A stretch of 64,000 nucleotides of DNA from Streptomyces sp. DH24 (GTDB lineage: Bacteria; Actinomycetota; Actinomycetes; Streptomycetales; Streptomycetaceae), in contig NZ_JARVKW010000004.1 in NCBI RefSeq assembly GCF_029813775.1, positions 124,001 through 188,000 on the forward strand, read 5' to 3'. The notes under the pieces are model-generated. The model did no database searches and had not been told where the DNA came from. It worked only from the letters and a program-made list of their open reading frames with translations. The translations under genes were made by a program, and so were the position numbers. Position 1 is the first letter of the stretch; each line of letters opens with the position of its first letter. Below, piece by piece: positions 55,095 to 64,000 of this stretch.

Positions 55095-56171
55095 CTACCG
55101 CGCTTCCGGCGGCGCGAAGATCTCCGCGAGGTCGTAACGCACCGGCTCCTCCAGCTGCCCGTACGTACAGCTCTCCGGCGTGCGGTCCGGGCGCCAGCGG
55201 CGGAAACGGGCCGTGTGCCGGAAACGCGCCCCGTTCTCCATGTGGTCGTACGCCACCTCGGCCACCCGCTCCGGCCGCAGCGGCACCCACGACAGGTCCT
55301 TCTTCCCGGACCAGCGGCTCGGCGCCCCCGGCAACCGCGCCGTCTCGTGGGCCGCCTCGTCCGCCCACGCCGCCCACGGATGCCCGGACACGTCGTCCAT
55401 GCGCAGCGGCTCCAGCTCCGCCACCAGCTCCGCCCGGCGCTTCATCGGGAACGCGGCCGACACCCCCACGTGCTGGAGGGCGCCCCGGTCGTCGTACAGA
55501 CCGAGCAGCAGCGAACCGACGACCGGGCCGCTCTTGTGCAGCCGGTAGCCCGCCACGACCACGTCCGCCGTCCGCTCGTGCTTGACCTTGTACATGGCGC
55601 GCTCGTCCTGGAGGTACCGCACCCCCGGCGGCTTCGCCACCACCCCGTCCAGACCGGCGCCCTCGTACTGCTCGAACCACTGCCGGGCCACCTCGACGTC
55701 CGTCGTCGCGGGCGCCACGTGCACCGGTGCCGTGACCCCGGACAGGGCCCGTACCAGCAGCGCGCGACGGTCCGTGAGGGGCACGTCGAGCAGGGACTCG
55801 TCGTCCAGGGCCAGCAGGTCGAAGGCGACGAACGAGGCGGGCGTCCGCTCGGCCAGCGTGCGCACCCGCGAGTCCGCCGGATGGATGCGCTCGGTCAGCG
55901 CGTCGAAGTCGAGCCGCCCCTCGTGGGCGATCACGATCTCCCCGTCCAGCACGCACCGCTCGGGCACCCGCTCCTTCAGCGCCGCGACCAGCTCCGGGAA
56001 GTACCTCGTCAGCGGCTTGGTGGTGCGGCTGCCCAGCTCCAGCTCGGGGCCGTCGCGGAACACGATCGCGCGGAACCCGTCCCACTTCGCCTCATAGTGC
56101 ATGTCCGGCGGGATACTCGCCACGGACTTGGCGAGCATCGGCTTCACGGGCGGCATGACCGGGAGATCCAT
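55095..56171 (-). CDS. ATP-dependent DNA ligase, LigD ligase-domain type
   Basis: 358 residues. HYEAKWDGFRAIVF holds the adenylation Lys (K-W-D-G), RCVLDGEIVI motif III, SFVAFDLLAL motif IIIa, GLDGVVAKP motif IV and YKVKHERTADVVVAGY motif V; a C-terminal OB-fold follows (LLGLYDDRGALQHVGV...). It corresponds to the stand-alone ligase part of bacterial NHEJ LigD. The ATG at 56171 is chosen because MDLPVMPPVKPMLAKSV is the usual start; the frame reaches 56195. Divergent from the polymerase-domain gene with 73 bases between. No Ku gene is in the window. Confidence 0.9.
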   Translation of the reverse strand: MDLPVMPPVKPMLAKSVASIPPDMHYEAKWDGFRAIVFRDGPELELGSRTTKPLTRYFPELVAALKERVPERCVLDGEIVIAHEGRLDFDALTERIHPADSRVRTLAERTPASFVAFDLLALDDESLLDVPLTDRRALLVRALSGVTAPVHVAPATTDVEVARQWFEQYEGAGLDGVVAKPPGVRYLQDERAMYKVKHERTADVVVAGYRLHKSGPVVGSLLLGLYDDRGALQHVGVSAAFPMKRRAELVAELEPLRMDDVSGHPWAAWADEAAHETARLPGAPSRWSGKKDLSWVPLRPERVAEVAYDHMENGARFRHTARFRRWRPDRTPESCTYGQLEEPVRYDLAEIFAPPEAR

Positions 56172-56244
56172 GGTCCGATTCTGCGCCCGGAACATCCGGT
56201 CCGCCCGGTGTGCGAGGTCCGTCCGCCACGCCTACCGTGGCCGC

Positions 56245-57273
56245 ATGGGTGACGCGGTGGAACTCGAAGCGGGCGGGCGGACAGTACGCCTGTCCAGCCC
56301 CGACAAGGTGTTCTTCCCGGAGCGCGGCTTCACCAAGCTGGACCTCGCCCGGTACTACGTGGCCGTCGGCCCCGGCATCCTGCGCGCCCTGCGCGACCGC
56401 CCCACCACCCTGGAGCGCTACCCCGACGGGGTGACCGGCGAGTCGTTCTTCCAGAAACGGGCCCCCAAGAACATGCCCGACTGGATCCCGACCGCCCACA
56501 TCACCTTCCCCAGCGGCCGCAGCGCCGACGAGATGTGCCCCACCGAGGAGGCGGCCGTGCTGTGGGCCGCCCAGTACGGCACCCTCACCTTCCACCCCTG
56601 GCCGGTGCGCCGCGGCGACGTCGACCGCCCCGACGAACTCCGCATCGACCTCGACCCGCAGCCCGGCACCGACTACGACGACGCCGTCCGCGCCGCGCAC
56701 GAACTGCGCGCCGTCCTGGACGAGTTCGGCGGCCTGCGCGGCTGGCCCAAGACCTCCGGCGGCCGGGGACTGCACGTCTTCGTGCCCATCGAGCCCCGCT
56801 GGACCTTCACCCAGGTGCGGCGCGCCGCCATCGCCGTCGGCCGCGAGATGGAACGCCGCATGCCGGACCGCGTGACGATCAAGTGGTGGAAGGAGGAACG
56901 CGGCGAGCGGATCTTCATCGACTACAACCAGACCGCCCGCGACCGCACCATCGCCTCCGCCTATTCCGTACGGCCCCGCCCGCACGCCCCCGTCTCCGCG
57001 CCGCTGCGCTGGGAGGAGGTCGGGCAGGCCCACCCGCGGGACTTCGACATCGCGACCATGCCCGCGCGCTTCGCCGAACTCGGCGACGTGCACGCGGACA
57101 TGGACGATCACGCCTACTCCCTCGACGCCCTGCTGGAACTGGCGACGAAGGACGAACACGACCACGGGCTCGGCGATCTGCCGTACCCGCCCGAGTACCC
57201 GAAGATGCCGGGCGAGCCCACGCGGGTCCAGCCGAGTCGGGCCAGGAAGGACCGTCCCCCGGCCGCCTCCTGA
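56245..57273 (+). CDS. NHEJ primase-polymerase, LigD polymerase-domain type
   Basis: 342 residues of the archaeo-eukaryotic primase fold. SSPDKVFFPERGFTKLDLAR, FFQKRAPKNMPDWI, RIDLDPQPGTDYDD (catalytic D-x-D), WPKTSGGRGLHVFVPI and IFIDYNQTARDRTIASAYS are characteristic of LigD polymerase domains. It fills gaps and adds ribonucleotides at broken ends during end joining. It is encoded separately from, and divergently to, the ligase domain. A hairpin terminator follows 15 bases after the stop. Confidence 0.92.
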   Translation: MGDAVELEAGGRTVRLSSPDKVFFPERGFTKLDLARYYVAVGPGILRALRDRPTTLERYPDGVTGESFFQKRAPKNMPDWIPTAHITFPSGRSADEMCPTEEAAVLWAAQYGTLTFHPWPVRRGDVDRPDELRIDLDPQPGTDYDDAVRAAHELRAVLDEFGGLRGWPKTSGGRGLHVFVPIEPRWTFTQVRRAAIAVGREMERRMPDRVTIKWWKEERGERIFIDYNQTARDRTIASAYSVRPRPHAPVSAPLRWEEVGQAHPRDFDIATMPARFAELGDVHADMDDHAYSLDALLELATKDEHDHGLGDLPYPPEYPKMPGEPTRVQPSRARKDRPPAAS

Positions 57274-57288
57274 ACCCCGGCCCGGCTC

Positions 57289-57318
57289 CCTGACCGGCCC
57301 GGCAACCGGCCGGTCAGG
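57289..57318 (+). terminator. Hairpin terminator of the polymerase gene
   Basis: Perfect 11-bp stem CCTGACCGGCC / GGCCGGTCAGG with an 8-base loop, 15 bases after the stop at 57273 and before the convergent gene. Confidence 0.7.
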
Positions 57319-57368
57319 TGCCCGGTGGGCCGGTGGGCCGGTGGACCGGTGGCCCGGTGGGCCCGGTG
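57319..57368. repeat. Short GGGCCGGT-type direct repeats
   Basis: About six imperfect 8-base repeats (CCCGGTGG, GCCGGTGG, ACCGGTGG) between the terminator and the stop of the convergent gene. Confidence 0.5.
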
Positions 57369-57370
57369 TC

Positions 57371-59587
57371 CTACAACTCCCGGATGCGCACGTCCCGGTA
57401 CGAGACCACGTCCGTCGTGCCGTGCACCTGGAGCCCGACGTAGCCGGAGGCGAAGCGCCGGCCGTCCGTGCCCGGGTCGTCCGGGCGCGGCGGCTCGAAG
57501 ACCTGGCCGCCGGTGTTGTCGAACTCGTTGATCAGCACGCCGTTGCGGTAGACCGAGTAGCGCTGGTCGACCACCCGGATCTCGTAGTCGTTCCAGGTGC
57601 CCTTCGGAGTCACGCCCGCGCCGGACAGCCCCACGCGGTCGAAGCCGTAGACCGACCCCGTCTTGTACATGTCGCCGTCGGGCCGGTCGAACACCTGCAC
57701 CTCGTGCCCGTACTTGATGGCCACCCACTCCGGCCGCGACTCCTCCGGGTGCTCGTGGACCCACGGGAACCGCACGAACACACCGGAGTTGGCGTTGCCC
57801 GTGCCCGGCGCGTCGTCACGCCACTGCAGACGCAGCGAGAAGTCGCCGTACTTGCGCTCCGGGAACCACAGCATGCCCAGGCCCGGCTTCGTGGTGCCCG
57901 AGGTGATCGACCCGTCCGCGTTCAGCGCGAACGAACCGCCGCCCACCTGCTCCCACCGCGCGAACGACTCCGCGCTGCCGTCCAGGATCTTGCGGTAGCC
58001 CTCGGTCTGCCCGGGCTTGCCGATCCCGGACTGCCGGGCGGCCCGCGTGATGGCGTTGTACTCGCGCTGGTCGACGACGCCTTCCTTCAGCAGCGCGTCC
58101 AGCACGGACTTCACGTGCTTGAGGAACAGGGCGTGGGACGTCCACTCCTTCTCGTCCTCGATCAACTCGTTGATCCGGCACCGGTTGTTCGTGACCCGGT
58201 TCGGGACGCCCGAGTCGACCGTGCCGACGATCACCGTCAACCGCTCGTCGTACTCGGGGCAGTCCGGCGCGGGCACCCCGCCGCCGGCCACCACCGTGAA
58301 GCTCACGGTGCGCGGCTCGGAGGTGTTGCCGGCCTTGTCGGTCGCACGGTAGGCGACGGTGTGGGCGCCTGCGCGGTCGACCGTCAGCGGTGCGGTGTAT
58401 GCGATGTACGGTCCGCCGTCGAGGGAATACTCGATACCGGCGACACCGGAACCGCCCTCGTCCGTCGCCCCGATCGTCACCCGCGCGCTGCCGACGTACG
58501 CCCCGTCGGAGTTCTTGGTGCCCTCCACGGTCACACCCGTCACCGGCGGCGTGGTGTCCTGCGGAGGCGCCGAGACGATCGTGAACTCGACGCTCTTCTC
58601 GGCCGCCGCGTTGCCCGCCTTGTCGGTGGCGCGGTACCGCACGGTGTGCGTGCCGGCCTCGTGCACCATCACGGGCGCGGTGTACGCCTGCCAGGCGCCC
58701 TCGCTGCCGATCGCATACTCAATACTGTTGACGCCCGACCCGGTGTCGGACGCGGTGACGGTGACCGTCGCCATGTCGACATAGGTCCCGTCGGGATTCC
58801 GTTCACCGCTGACCGTCGCCGAGGTGTCCGGCGGCGTGCTGTCGTCCGACGGCGGGGCGACGACGGTGAACGTGACGCTCTTCTCCGCCGACACGTTGCC
58901 CGCCTTGTCCAGCGCCCGGTAGCGGACCGTGTGGTCGCCGACCCGGTCGACCACGACCGGCGCCGTGTACGGCTGCCAGGCGCCGTCGGCCCCGACCGCG
59001 TACTCGATCCGGTCCACGCCGGAACCGCCCGCGTCCGTGGCGCTGATCGCCACGCTCGCCGAACCCACGTACTGGCCCTGGGCGTTCTGCGTGCCGCGCA
59101 CCTCCGCCGTCGCCTCGGGCGCCGTGGTGTCGTCCCCGCCCGCGTCGCTCACCACGAGGACGCCCCGCATCTCCCCGTGGCCGGGGATCGTGCAGTGGTA
59201 CAGGTACCGGCCGGGCGTCAGGGTGACCTCGGCGGTGTGCCGGCCGTCCTGGTCGTCGTTCGGACTGGCCAGGATGTTCAGCTGCACGTCGCTGTTGTAC
59301 TCGGGGTCGCTGGTGACGAACGTCAGCGTGTGCGGCATGCCGGTGGTGTTGCCGGTCGCCGCGCTGTTCTCGAAGACGATCGTCGCCGGGCCCGCCACCG
59401 CCGTGGCGGGCGCGGACGCGTACTTGGTGATGTCGTCGTCCGCCGTCCAGGTGAGGACCTGCGCGGCCCGCACGGACGGGGTGTCCTGCCCGGCGGCCGT
59501 CGTCTGCAGCCCCAGCGTCATCAGCAGACCGGCCAGCAGGGCGGCCCAGACTCTTCGTTGCCGTATCAGGAGTGTCATGGGTGTCAC
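57371..59587 (-). CDS. Secreted cupredoxin / Ig-repeat / DUF1080 (3-keto-glycoside hydrolase-like) protein
   Basis: 738 residues. A signal peptide (RVWAALLAGLLMTLGLQTTA) precedes a type 1 copper domain with H86 and C132, H137, M140 (YLYHCTIPGHGEM). Then three Ig-like repeats of about 95 residues (starting DTTAPEATAEV, DSTPPDTSATV, DTTPPVTGVTV; each with IEY.. and HTVRYRA.DKAGN), a helical region with CRINELIEDEKEW, and a C-terminal DUF1080 jelly-roll (GLGMLWFPERKYGDFSLRLQW, SGVFVRFP, GTWNDYEIRVV). DUF1080 proteins include 3-keto-disaccharide hydrolases. The GTG at 59587 overlaps the upstream stop and follows GAGGAGGAG. Function of the fusion is inference. Confidence 0.82.
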   Translation of the reverse strand: MTPMTLLIRQRRVWAALLAGLLMTLGLQTTAAGQDTPSVRAAQVLTWTADDDITKYASAPATAVAGPATIVFENSAATGNTTGMPHTLTFVTSDPEYNSDVQLNILASPNDDQDGRHTAEVTLTPGRYLYHCTIPGHGEMRGVLVVSDAGGDDTTAPEATAEVRGTQNAQGQYVGSASVAISATDAGGSGVDRIEYAVGADGAWQPYTAPVVVDRVGDHTVRYRALDKAGNVSAEKSVTFTVVAPPSDDSTPPDTSATVSGERNPDGTYVDMATVTVTASDTGSGVNSIEYAIGSEGAWQAYTAPVMVHEAGTHTVRYRATDKAGNAAAEKSVEFTIVSAPPQDTTPPVTGVTVEGTKNSDGAYVGSARVTIGATDEGGSGVAGIEYSLDGGPYIAYTAPLTVDRAGAHTVAYRATDKAGNTSEPRTVSFTVVAGGGVPAPDCPEYDERLTVIVGTVDSGVPNRVTNNRCRINELIEDEKEWTSHALFLKHVKSVLDALLKEGVVDQREYNAITRAARQSGIGKPGQTEGYRKILDGSAESFARWEQVGGGSFALNADGSITSGTTKPGLGMLWFPERKYGDFSLRLQWRDDAPGTGNANSGVFVRFPWVHEHPEESRPEWVAIKYGHEVQVFDRPDGDMYKTGSVYGFDRVGLSGAGVTPKGTWNDYEIRVVDQRYSVYRNGVLINEFDNTGGQVFEPPRPDDPGTDGRRFASGYVGLQVHGTTDVVSYRDVRIREL

Positions 59588-62094
59588 CGGCTCCTCCTCG
59601 CCAGCTGGTCGGCCGCGGGCGTCGGCCCGCCGCCTATGTAGGTGACCCGCCACAGCGCCGACTTGGCGTCCGAGGTGAAGAAGCCCCGCCCGTAGTCGAG
59701 GACGTACAGCGCGCCGTCCGGGCCGAACTTCCAGTCCATGAGGTTCTTGATGCCGTCGTTGCCGATCGGCACGATCTTCTTCAGCGACTCCGAGTGCACC
59801 GGCAGCCCGCCGTCGCCCTGCGTCCGCGGGTCCATGAGCACGGCGTTGCGTGGCTGGTCGGAGTCGTAGAAGTCGCCGACGAACCACTTGCCGTCCCAGT
59901 ACGACGGCCACTTGGTCTCGCTGGTGCTGCCGGCGTCGTAGCGGTAGACCGGGCCGTTCATCGCGGCCTGCCCGCCGCCCTTGAGCCAGGGCAGCCGGTA
60001 GGTGGCCTCCTCCGCCTTGTAGGAGGGCACGCCGTCGGCGTCACGCGGGAAGTCCGGCGCGCCGCCCTGCGGCGAGTACCAGATGTTGTTGCCGGTCACC
60101 GGCGGCAGGTTGACCAGGCCGTCGTTGTTCGGCGACTCGTTCTTCGGGTGGTCGCAGTCGTACCAGCCCAGCGGCTTGGACGGGTCCGGCAGATTGCGGT
60201 CCCGGTAGGGCTGCTTGTTGCCCATGCAGTACGGCCAGCCGCGGTTGCCCGCCTCGGTGATCACGGCGAACGTGTCGTACTTCGCCGGCCCCCAGGTCGG
60301 GGACGGCTGACCGGCGTCGGGCCCGACCCAGCCCGCGTAGAGCGTGTCGGTGGACTTGTCGACGAAGATGCGCGCCGGGTTGCGCACGCCCATCACGTAG
60401 ATCTCGCCGCGCGTCTTGCCGCCGCCCTCGGCGGTCTCCTTGCCGGTGAAGAGGTTGCCGTCGGGGAGGGTGTACGTCCCGTCCGGCTCCGGGTGGATGC
60501 GCAGGATTTTGCCGTTGAGGTTGTTGGTGTTGCCGGCGGTGCGGCGGGCGTCGGCGAAGGACACGCCCTTGAAGTCGGGCTCGGGGTTGTTGCCCGAGTA
60601 ACCGCCGCTGAAGCCGCTGGAGTTGTTGTCACCGGTGGCGATGTACAGGTTGCCGTTGGAGTCCCAGGCCATCCCGCCGCCCGCGTGGCAGCAGCTGTGG
60701 ATCTGCACCGGCCACTTCAGCAGCACCTTCTCGCTGCCGAGGTCGAGCCTGCCGGTGGCCTCGTCGAAGGTGAACCGGGAGACGCGCCGCTCGGCCATGC
60801 GCGTCTCGCGGTTGATCTCCGAGTGCGGGGTGTAGTGCAGGTACACCCAGCCGTTGCGCGCGAAGTCCGGGTCGAGCTCGATGCCGAGCAGCCCTTCCTC
60901 GACCTTGACGAGTTCGTCGCCGCCGCCCTTGTTGCCGAACACGGTCAGCTCGCCGGCCAGGGTGACCTGCTTGGTCTTCGGGTCGTAGACGTGGATCTCG
61001 CCCTTGCCCTTGCCGATGTCGGGGTCGTTCCAGTCGGTGATCACGGGCCGGGAGGCGTCGGCGCCGCCCCGGCCGATGTAGAACACCCGGCCGTCGGGTG
61101 CGGTGACCAGGCCGTGCGGTTCGCCGATCTGGTCGTTCTGGCCGGGCTGGTTGGGCCGGGTGAGGCGTTCGGCCTTGTAGTTGGCGTTGATGGTGGCCTT
61201 GCAGTCGGCCTGCGCGATGCGGGTCGTCCACAGCAGGGCGCCGCGCAGATGGGCGCGGAAGTCGGTCTCGTCGTAGGAGGAGACCGTGCCGCCCATGCCG
61301 GTGTAGAACGACCGTCCGCCGTCGTAGTCCCGGCACCAGCTGACGGGGTGGTCCCAGCCGTTCGCGCTCGACCCCGGCTGGTAGGTGGACTCCCGTACGC
61401 GGGCGACTGTATGCACCGCACCGGACGGGTTCTTCACCCAGTTCAGCCACCGGTCCGGCCGCTTCCACTCCACCGGCAGGCCCTTGGTGGCCGGATGCCG
61501 CCGGTCGCCGACCTCAACGGTGGCCCGCTGCGTGGTCGTGGGCGAGGACGCGGCCGGGCGGGCGCCGATGAGACCGGTGAACCAGTCCGAGTACGGTTCC
61601 GCGCGAGCCGCGTCGTGGATGCCGACGAAACCGCCGCCGGCCTCCATGTAGGCCTCGAGGCCCGCCTCCTGGTCCGGGTCGAGGACGTCGCCGCCGCCGG
61701 TGAGGAACACGATCGCGTTGTAACGCCCCAGCCGGGTCTCGTCGGTGAAGACGGAGGCGTCGTCCGTCGCCTCGACCCGGAAGCGTTCGCCCGCCGGGCC
61801 GGACAGGCCGATCCGCTCGATGGTCTCGATGCCGGCGTTCACGACCGGGGACTCCTCCCCGGCGGCGGAACCGTGGAACAGCAGCACCCGCACATTCGCG
61901 CCACCGGGCGGTGACTTCACGGACATCGTTGTCACGGACGGTTCCGGCAGCGGACCCGCGTCGGCGACGGGTGCCGACAGCAGTCCGGCGGCGACGAATC
62001 CGGCGGTCAGGGACGCGACCCGGACTCTCCGTCTGGTGCTTCTCGCGCTCAATCCTCGCAAGTGCATGGGCCGTTGATGCGAAGCGAATCGCAT
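59584..62094 (-). CDS. Secreted ThuA domain fused to a PQQ-type sugar dehydrogenase propeller
   Basis: 836 residues with a signal peptide ([21 protein letters not shown]). Residues about 60-290 are ThuA-like ([73 protein letters not shown]). The rest is a sorbosone/soluble glucose dehydrogenase propeller: [60 protein letters not shown] (adjacent Cys-Cys plus His), [11 protein letters not shown] and [13 protein letters not shown] is the likely cofactor. ThuA proteins are tied to 3-keto sugar metabolism. Start ATG 62094 or GTG 62106. Confidence 0.85.
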   Translation of the reverse strand: MRFASHQRPMHLRGLSARSTRRRVRVASLTAGFVAAGLLSAPVADAGPLPEPSVTTMSVKSPPGGANVRVLLFHGSAAGEESPVVNAGIETIERIGLSGPAGERFRVEATDDASVFTDETRLGRYNAIVFLTGGGDVLDPDQEAGLEAYMEAGGGFVGIHDAARAEPYSDWFTGLIGARPAASSPTTTQRATVEVGDRRHPATKGLPVEWKRPDRWLNWVKNPSGAVHTVARVRESTYQPGSSANGWDHPVSWCRDYDGGRSFYTGMGGTVSSYDETDFRAHLRGALLWTTRIAQADCKATINANYKAERLTRPNQPGQNDQIGEPHGLVTAPDGRVFYIGRGGADASRPVITDWNDPDIGKGKGEIHVYDPKTKQVTLAGELTVFGNKGGGDELVKVEEGLLGIELDPDFARNGWVYLHYTPHSEINRETRMAERRVSRFTFDEATGRLDLGSEKVLLKWPVQIHSCCHAGGGMAWDSNGNLYIATGDNNSSGFSGGYSGNNPEPDFKGVSFADARRTAGNTNNLNGKILRIHPEPDGTYTLPDGNLFTGKETAEGGGKTRGEIYVMGVRNPARIFVDKSTDTLYAGWVGPDAGQPSPTWGPAKYDTFAVITEAGNRGWPYCMGNKQPYRDRNLPDPSKPLGWYDCDHPKNESPNNDGLVNLPPVTGNNIWYSPQGGAPDFPRDADGVPSYKAEEATYRLPWLKGGGQAAMNGPVYRYDAGSTSETKWPSYWDGKWFVGDFYDSDQPRNAVLMDPRTQGDGGLPVHSESLKKIVPIGNDGIKNLMDWKFGPDGALYVLDYGRGFFTSDAKSALWRVTYIGGGPTPAADQLARRSR

Positions 62095-62136
62095 GTGCTC
62101 ACCCACCCCTTCTCGGTCGCGGCAACAGCGCCAAGG

Positions 62137-62165
62137 AAGCTAGACCTCTTTGCACAGTTCGCCAA
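62137..62165 (-). promoter_or_regulatory. Promoter of the ThuA-dehydrogenase operon
   Basis: On the minus strand TTGGCG (62165-62160) and TAGCTT (62142-62137) are 17 bases apart, with a start expected near 62130 and a 35-base leader. It lies in the 207-base gap to the divergent laccase gene. Confidence 0.5.
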
Positions 62166-62301
62166 TAGGTATGACCGGGATTCAACGAACTTTGTCCCGA
62201 GTGTGGATAAACAGGCGCCGGGTCGGTACCGTCGCACAGGTTCCTCACAGCTACGTCCCCTCACAGACCGTCACGTTCCGCATCCGGATGGGGAGTTCGG
62301 C

Positions 62302-63252
62302 ATGGACAGACGCACCTTCAACCGGCGTGTGCTGCTGGGCGGCGCGGCCGTCGCGACATCGTTGTCTCTCACCCCCGAGTCCGCCGCCGGCACGGCTGAG
62401 GCCCCGGCCGGCACCGCACCGGCCGGAGGCGAGGTGAGGCGCATCAAGCTGTACGCGGAGAAGCTCGCCGGCGGGCAGATGGGCTACGGCCTGGAGAAGG
62501 GCAAGGCGACGATCCCCGGCCCGCTCATCGAGCTCAACGAGGGCGACACGCTGCACGTCGAGTTCGAGAACACGATGGACGTGCCGGTGAGCCTGCACGT
62601 CCACGGGCTGGACTACGAGATCTCCAGCGACGGCACCAGGATGAACAAGAGCGACGTGGAGCCCGGCGGCACCCGCACCTACACCTGGCGCACCCACGCA
62701 CCCGGCCGCCGCAAGGACGGCACCTGGCGGGCGGGCAGCGCGGGTTACTGGCACTACCACGACCACGTGGTGGGCACCGAGCACGGCACGGGCGGCATCC
62801 GTAAAGGGCTGTACGGGCCGGTGATCGTCCGCCGCAAGGGCGACGTACTGCCCGACATGACGTACACGGTCGTCTTCAACGACATGACCATCAACAACAA
62901 GCCCGCGCACAGCGGTCCGGACTTCGAGGCCACCGTGGGGGACCGCGTCGAGTTCGTGGTGATCACGCACGGCGAGTACTACCACACCTTCCACATGCAC
63001 GGTCACCGCTGGGCCGACAACCGGACGGGCATGCTCACCGGGCCCGAGGACCCGAGTCAGGTGATCGACAACAAGATCTGCGGCCCGGCGGACTCGTTCG
63101 GCTTCCAGGTGATCGCGGGGGAGGGCGTCGGAGCCGGGGCGTGGATGTACCACTGCCATGTGCAGAGCCACTCGGACATGGGCATGGTCGGCCTGTTCCT
63201 GGTGAAGAAGCCGGACGGGACCATACCGGGACACGAGCCGCACGAGCACTGA
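62302..63252 (+). CDS. Two-domain small laccase (multicopper oxidase), Tat-exported
   Basis: 316 residues, much shorter than three-domain laccases. [17 protein letters not shown] is a twin-arginine signal. The copper sites are complete: HVH at 99-101, HYHDH at 151-155, HTFHMHGH with H228, H231 and H233, and H284-C285-H286, H290 with axial M295. This is the small laccase (SLAC) type of Streptomyces, active as a trimer and oxidising phenols with reduction of oxygen to water; I recall the S. coelicolor protein as SCO6712. GGGGAG lies six bases before the ATG. It is divergent from the ThuA-dehydrogenase operon. Confidence 0.93.
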   Translation: MDRRTFNRRVLLGGAAVATSLSLTPESAAGTAEAPAGTAPAGGEVRRIKLYAEKLAGGQMGYGLEKGKATIPGPLIELNEGDTLHVEFENTMDVPVSLHVHGLDYEISSDGTRMNKSDVEPGGTRTYTWRTHAPGRRKDGTWRAGSAGYWHYHDHVVGTEHGTGGIRKGLYGPVIVRRKGDVLPDMTYTVVFNDMTINNKPAHSGPDFEATVGDRVEFVVITHGEYYHTFHMHGHRWADNRTGMLTGPEDPSQVIDNKICGPADSFGFQVIAGEGVGAGAWMYHCHVQSHSDMGMVGLFLVKKPDGTIPGHEPHEH

Positions 63253-63267
63253 CCCGGTGCCGAAGCG

Positions 63268-63296
63268 CCCGGCCCTTTCCGCCGGCGGGGGCCGGG
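63268..63296. terminator. Hairpin terminator between convergent genes
   Basis: CCCGGCCC (63268-63275) pairs with GGGCCGGG (63289-63296) across a 13-base loop, 15 bases after the laccase stop and directly at the stop of the convergent gene. Confidence 0.5.
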
Positions 63297-64000
63297 TCAG
63301 CCGGGGGCGTCGCCGAGGTCGAACACCGCCCATTCGGCCCAGGGCTTCTCCTGCACGTAGAGCCGGAAGCCCCGGCCGACGACGCGGCGTCCGCCGATCG
63401 TGCCGCCGTCGGGACGTACGAGCCGCCCCTGCGCCACGGGCGTGACGGCGTCACCGCCGAGGTCCGCGACGACGAGCCGGTCGTGGTCGTCCCCGTGGCC
63501 GCCGAAGAAGGCGACGCGCGGGCCGCGCACGGCGAGCCCGCTCGCGCCCCGCACCGGGTTCTCCCACACACGCACCGTGCCGTCCCGCTGTACGCCGATC
63601 AGCGGGAAATCCCGGTACGGGCACGTCCAGGCGGTCCGGCCGGTCACGTTGAGGGCGTAGCAGTCGTCGATGAACTCGCGTTTCGAGCCGGGGGCGTGGG
63701 CCCACAGCGGTTCGCCCGTGGAACTCCAGCGGCGCAGGCCCGGCCCGCTCAGGTCGTCGCCGTAGATGCCTTCGTCGAAGTGGCCGACCCAGAGGTCGCC
63801 CGCCTCGTCGGCCAGTAGGTGCTGCACGGCGTCACCGACGCGGAACGTCCACGTGGGCCGCCCGAGCGCGTCGAAGACCTGCACCTGCGGCTCGCCCCCG
63901 CCGGTGCGGGAGGCGTACAGCACGAACCCGCCGTCGGGCAGCGCCTCGACGCGGGTGCACTGCGGCAGCACGGCGCTCAGCCGCGTCTCGTACGGGGAGC
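63297..64000 (-). CDS. Unknown beta-propeller-like protein, C-terminal part
   Basis: About 234 C-terminal residues; the frame continues past the window end, and GTG at 63971 is internal. Repeated short strand-rich units with Trp/Asp turns (AGDLWVGHFDEGIYGDD, GLRRWSSTGEPLWAH, DGTVRVWENPV, RVAFFGGHGDDHDRLVV) suggest a beta-propeller. DDCYALNVTGRTAWTCPYRD has two Cys that could pair. No signal, catalytic or binding motif is seen in the part present. Convergent with the laccase gene. Function unknown. Confidence 0.65.
   Translation of the reverse strand, partial: SPYETRLSAVLPQCTRVEALPDGGFVLYASRTGGGEPQVQVFDALGRPTWTFRVGDAVQHLLADEAGDLWVGHFDEGIYGDDLSGPGLRRWSSTGEPLWAHAPGSKREFIDDCYALNVTGRTAWTCPYRDFPLIGVQRDGTVRVWENPVRGASGLAVRGPRVAFFGGHGDDHDRLVVADLGGDAVTPVAQGRLVRPDGGTIGGRRVVGRGFRLYVQEKPWAEWAVFDLGDAPG

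Noticed and set aside
62202..62210. TGTGGATAA, which matches an E. coli-type DnaA box on the minus strand
   Set aside because: Single copy, no dnaA or dnaN nearby and no cluster of boxes; a chance match or a minor site, not an origin.

Overview
The window is a Streptomyces-type chromosome segment. G+C is very high with a strong G/C bias at third codon positions, GTG and TTG starts are frequent, genes often overlap by 4 bases (ATGA or GTGA), and ribosome binding sites are AGGAGG-like. From roughly 17 kb to the end, gene content and order resemble what I recall of the Streptomyces coelicolor SCO665x-671x region (pterin-like cluster, pentose-phosphate operon, phosphopantetheinyl transferase, split LigD, small laccase). 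That comparison is from memory and was not computed. I see no tRNA, rRNA, CRISPR array, insertion sequence or replication origin.

Layout. 1-3.1 kb: two tandem DUF2075/Schlafen-like helicase genes; the complete one carries an N-terminal PD-(D/E)xK-like motif. 3.1-7.5 kb: a small DUF6408-like protein and a large HTH-nSTAND-transmembrane protein with 14 WD40 repeats. 8-10.5 kb: three membrane or lipoprotein genes of unknown function. 10.7-16.9 kb: a CooC/MinD-type ATPase with a Zur-like box, divergent from a GNAT / substrate-binding protein / fused permease / MFS operon whose promoter overlaps a Nur-like box; this is probably a metal-uptake locus and has no ABC ATPase gene. 17-24.2 kb: a CDP-alcohol phosphatidyltransferase, BchC-like dehydrogenase, degenerate PTPS-like T-fold protein, glycosyltransferase, methyltransferase, UPF0104 membrane protein, creatininase/FAPy-deformylase-family hydrolase and GTP cyclohydrolase II. 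This reads as an uncharacterised GTP-derived pyrimidine or pterin pathway. 24.2-25.5 kb: a serine hydrolase. 25.6-30.7 kb: shikimate catabolism (MFS importer, TetR, shikimate dehydrogenase, 3-dehydroshikimate dehydratase) with a clear operator.

30.7-38.1 kb: a pentapeptide-like membrane protein and a pentose-phosphate operon on the minus strand (zwf-opcA-pgi-gnd-phosphatase), headed by only the last 37 codons of a transaldolase. 38.5-42.8 kb: sulfotransferase, ATP-grasp enzyme, metallophosphoesterase, phosphopantetheinyl transferase and a small conserved protein. 43.2-45.7 kb: an XRE/ImmA-IrrE regulator-protease pair, a divergent MmyB-type ligand-binding protein without HTH, and a LacI pseudogene. 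45.8-49.4 kb: a Rieske oxygenase / 62-residue protein / reductase operon with an MFS transporter. 49.6-54.7 kb: a Tat-exported phospholipase C, a DMT transporter, a decayed DUF3048 lipoprotein and a zinc alcohol dehydrogenase. 54.7-57.3 kb: a 37-bp tandem repeat and divergent NHEJ ligase and polymerase genes. 57.4-63.3 kb: secreted redox/carbohydrate genes (cupredoxin-Ig-DUF1080 protein, ThuA-PQQ-type dehydrogenase, two-domain laccase). A partial unknown gene runs off the end.

The two best candidates for an undescribed system are the GTP-cyclohydrolase/PTPS-like cluster (17-24 kb) and the secreted DUF1080 / ThuA-dehydrogenase / laccase locus (57-63 kb).
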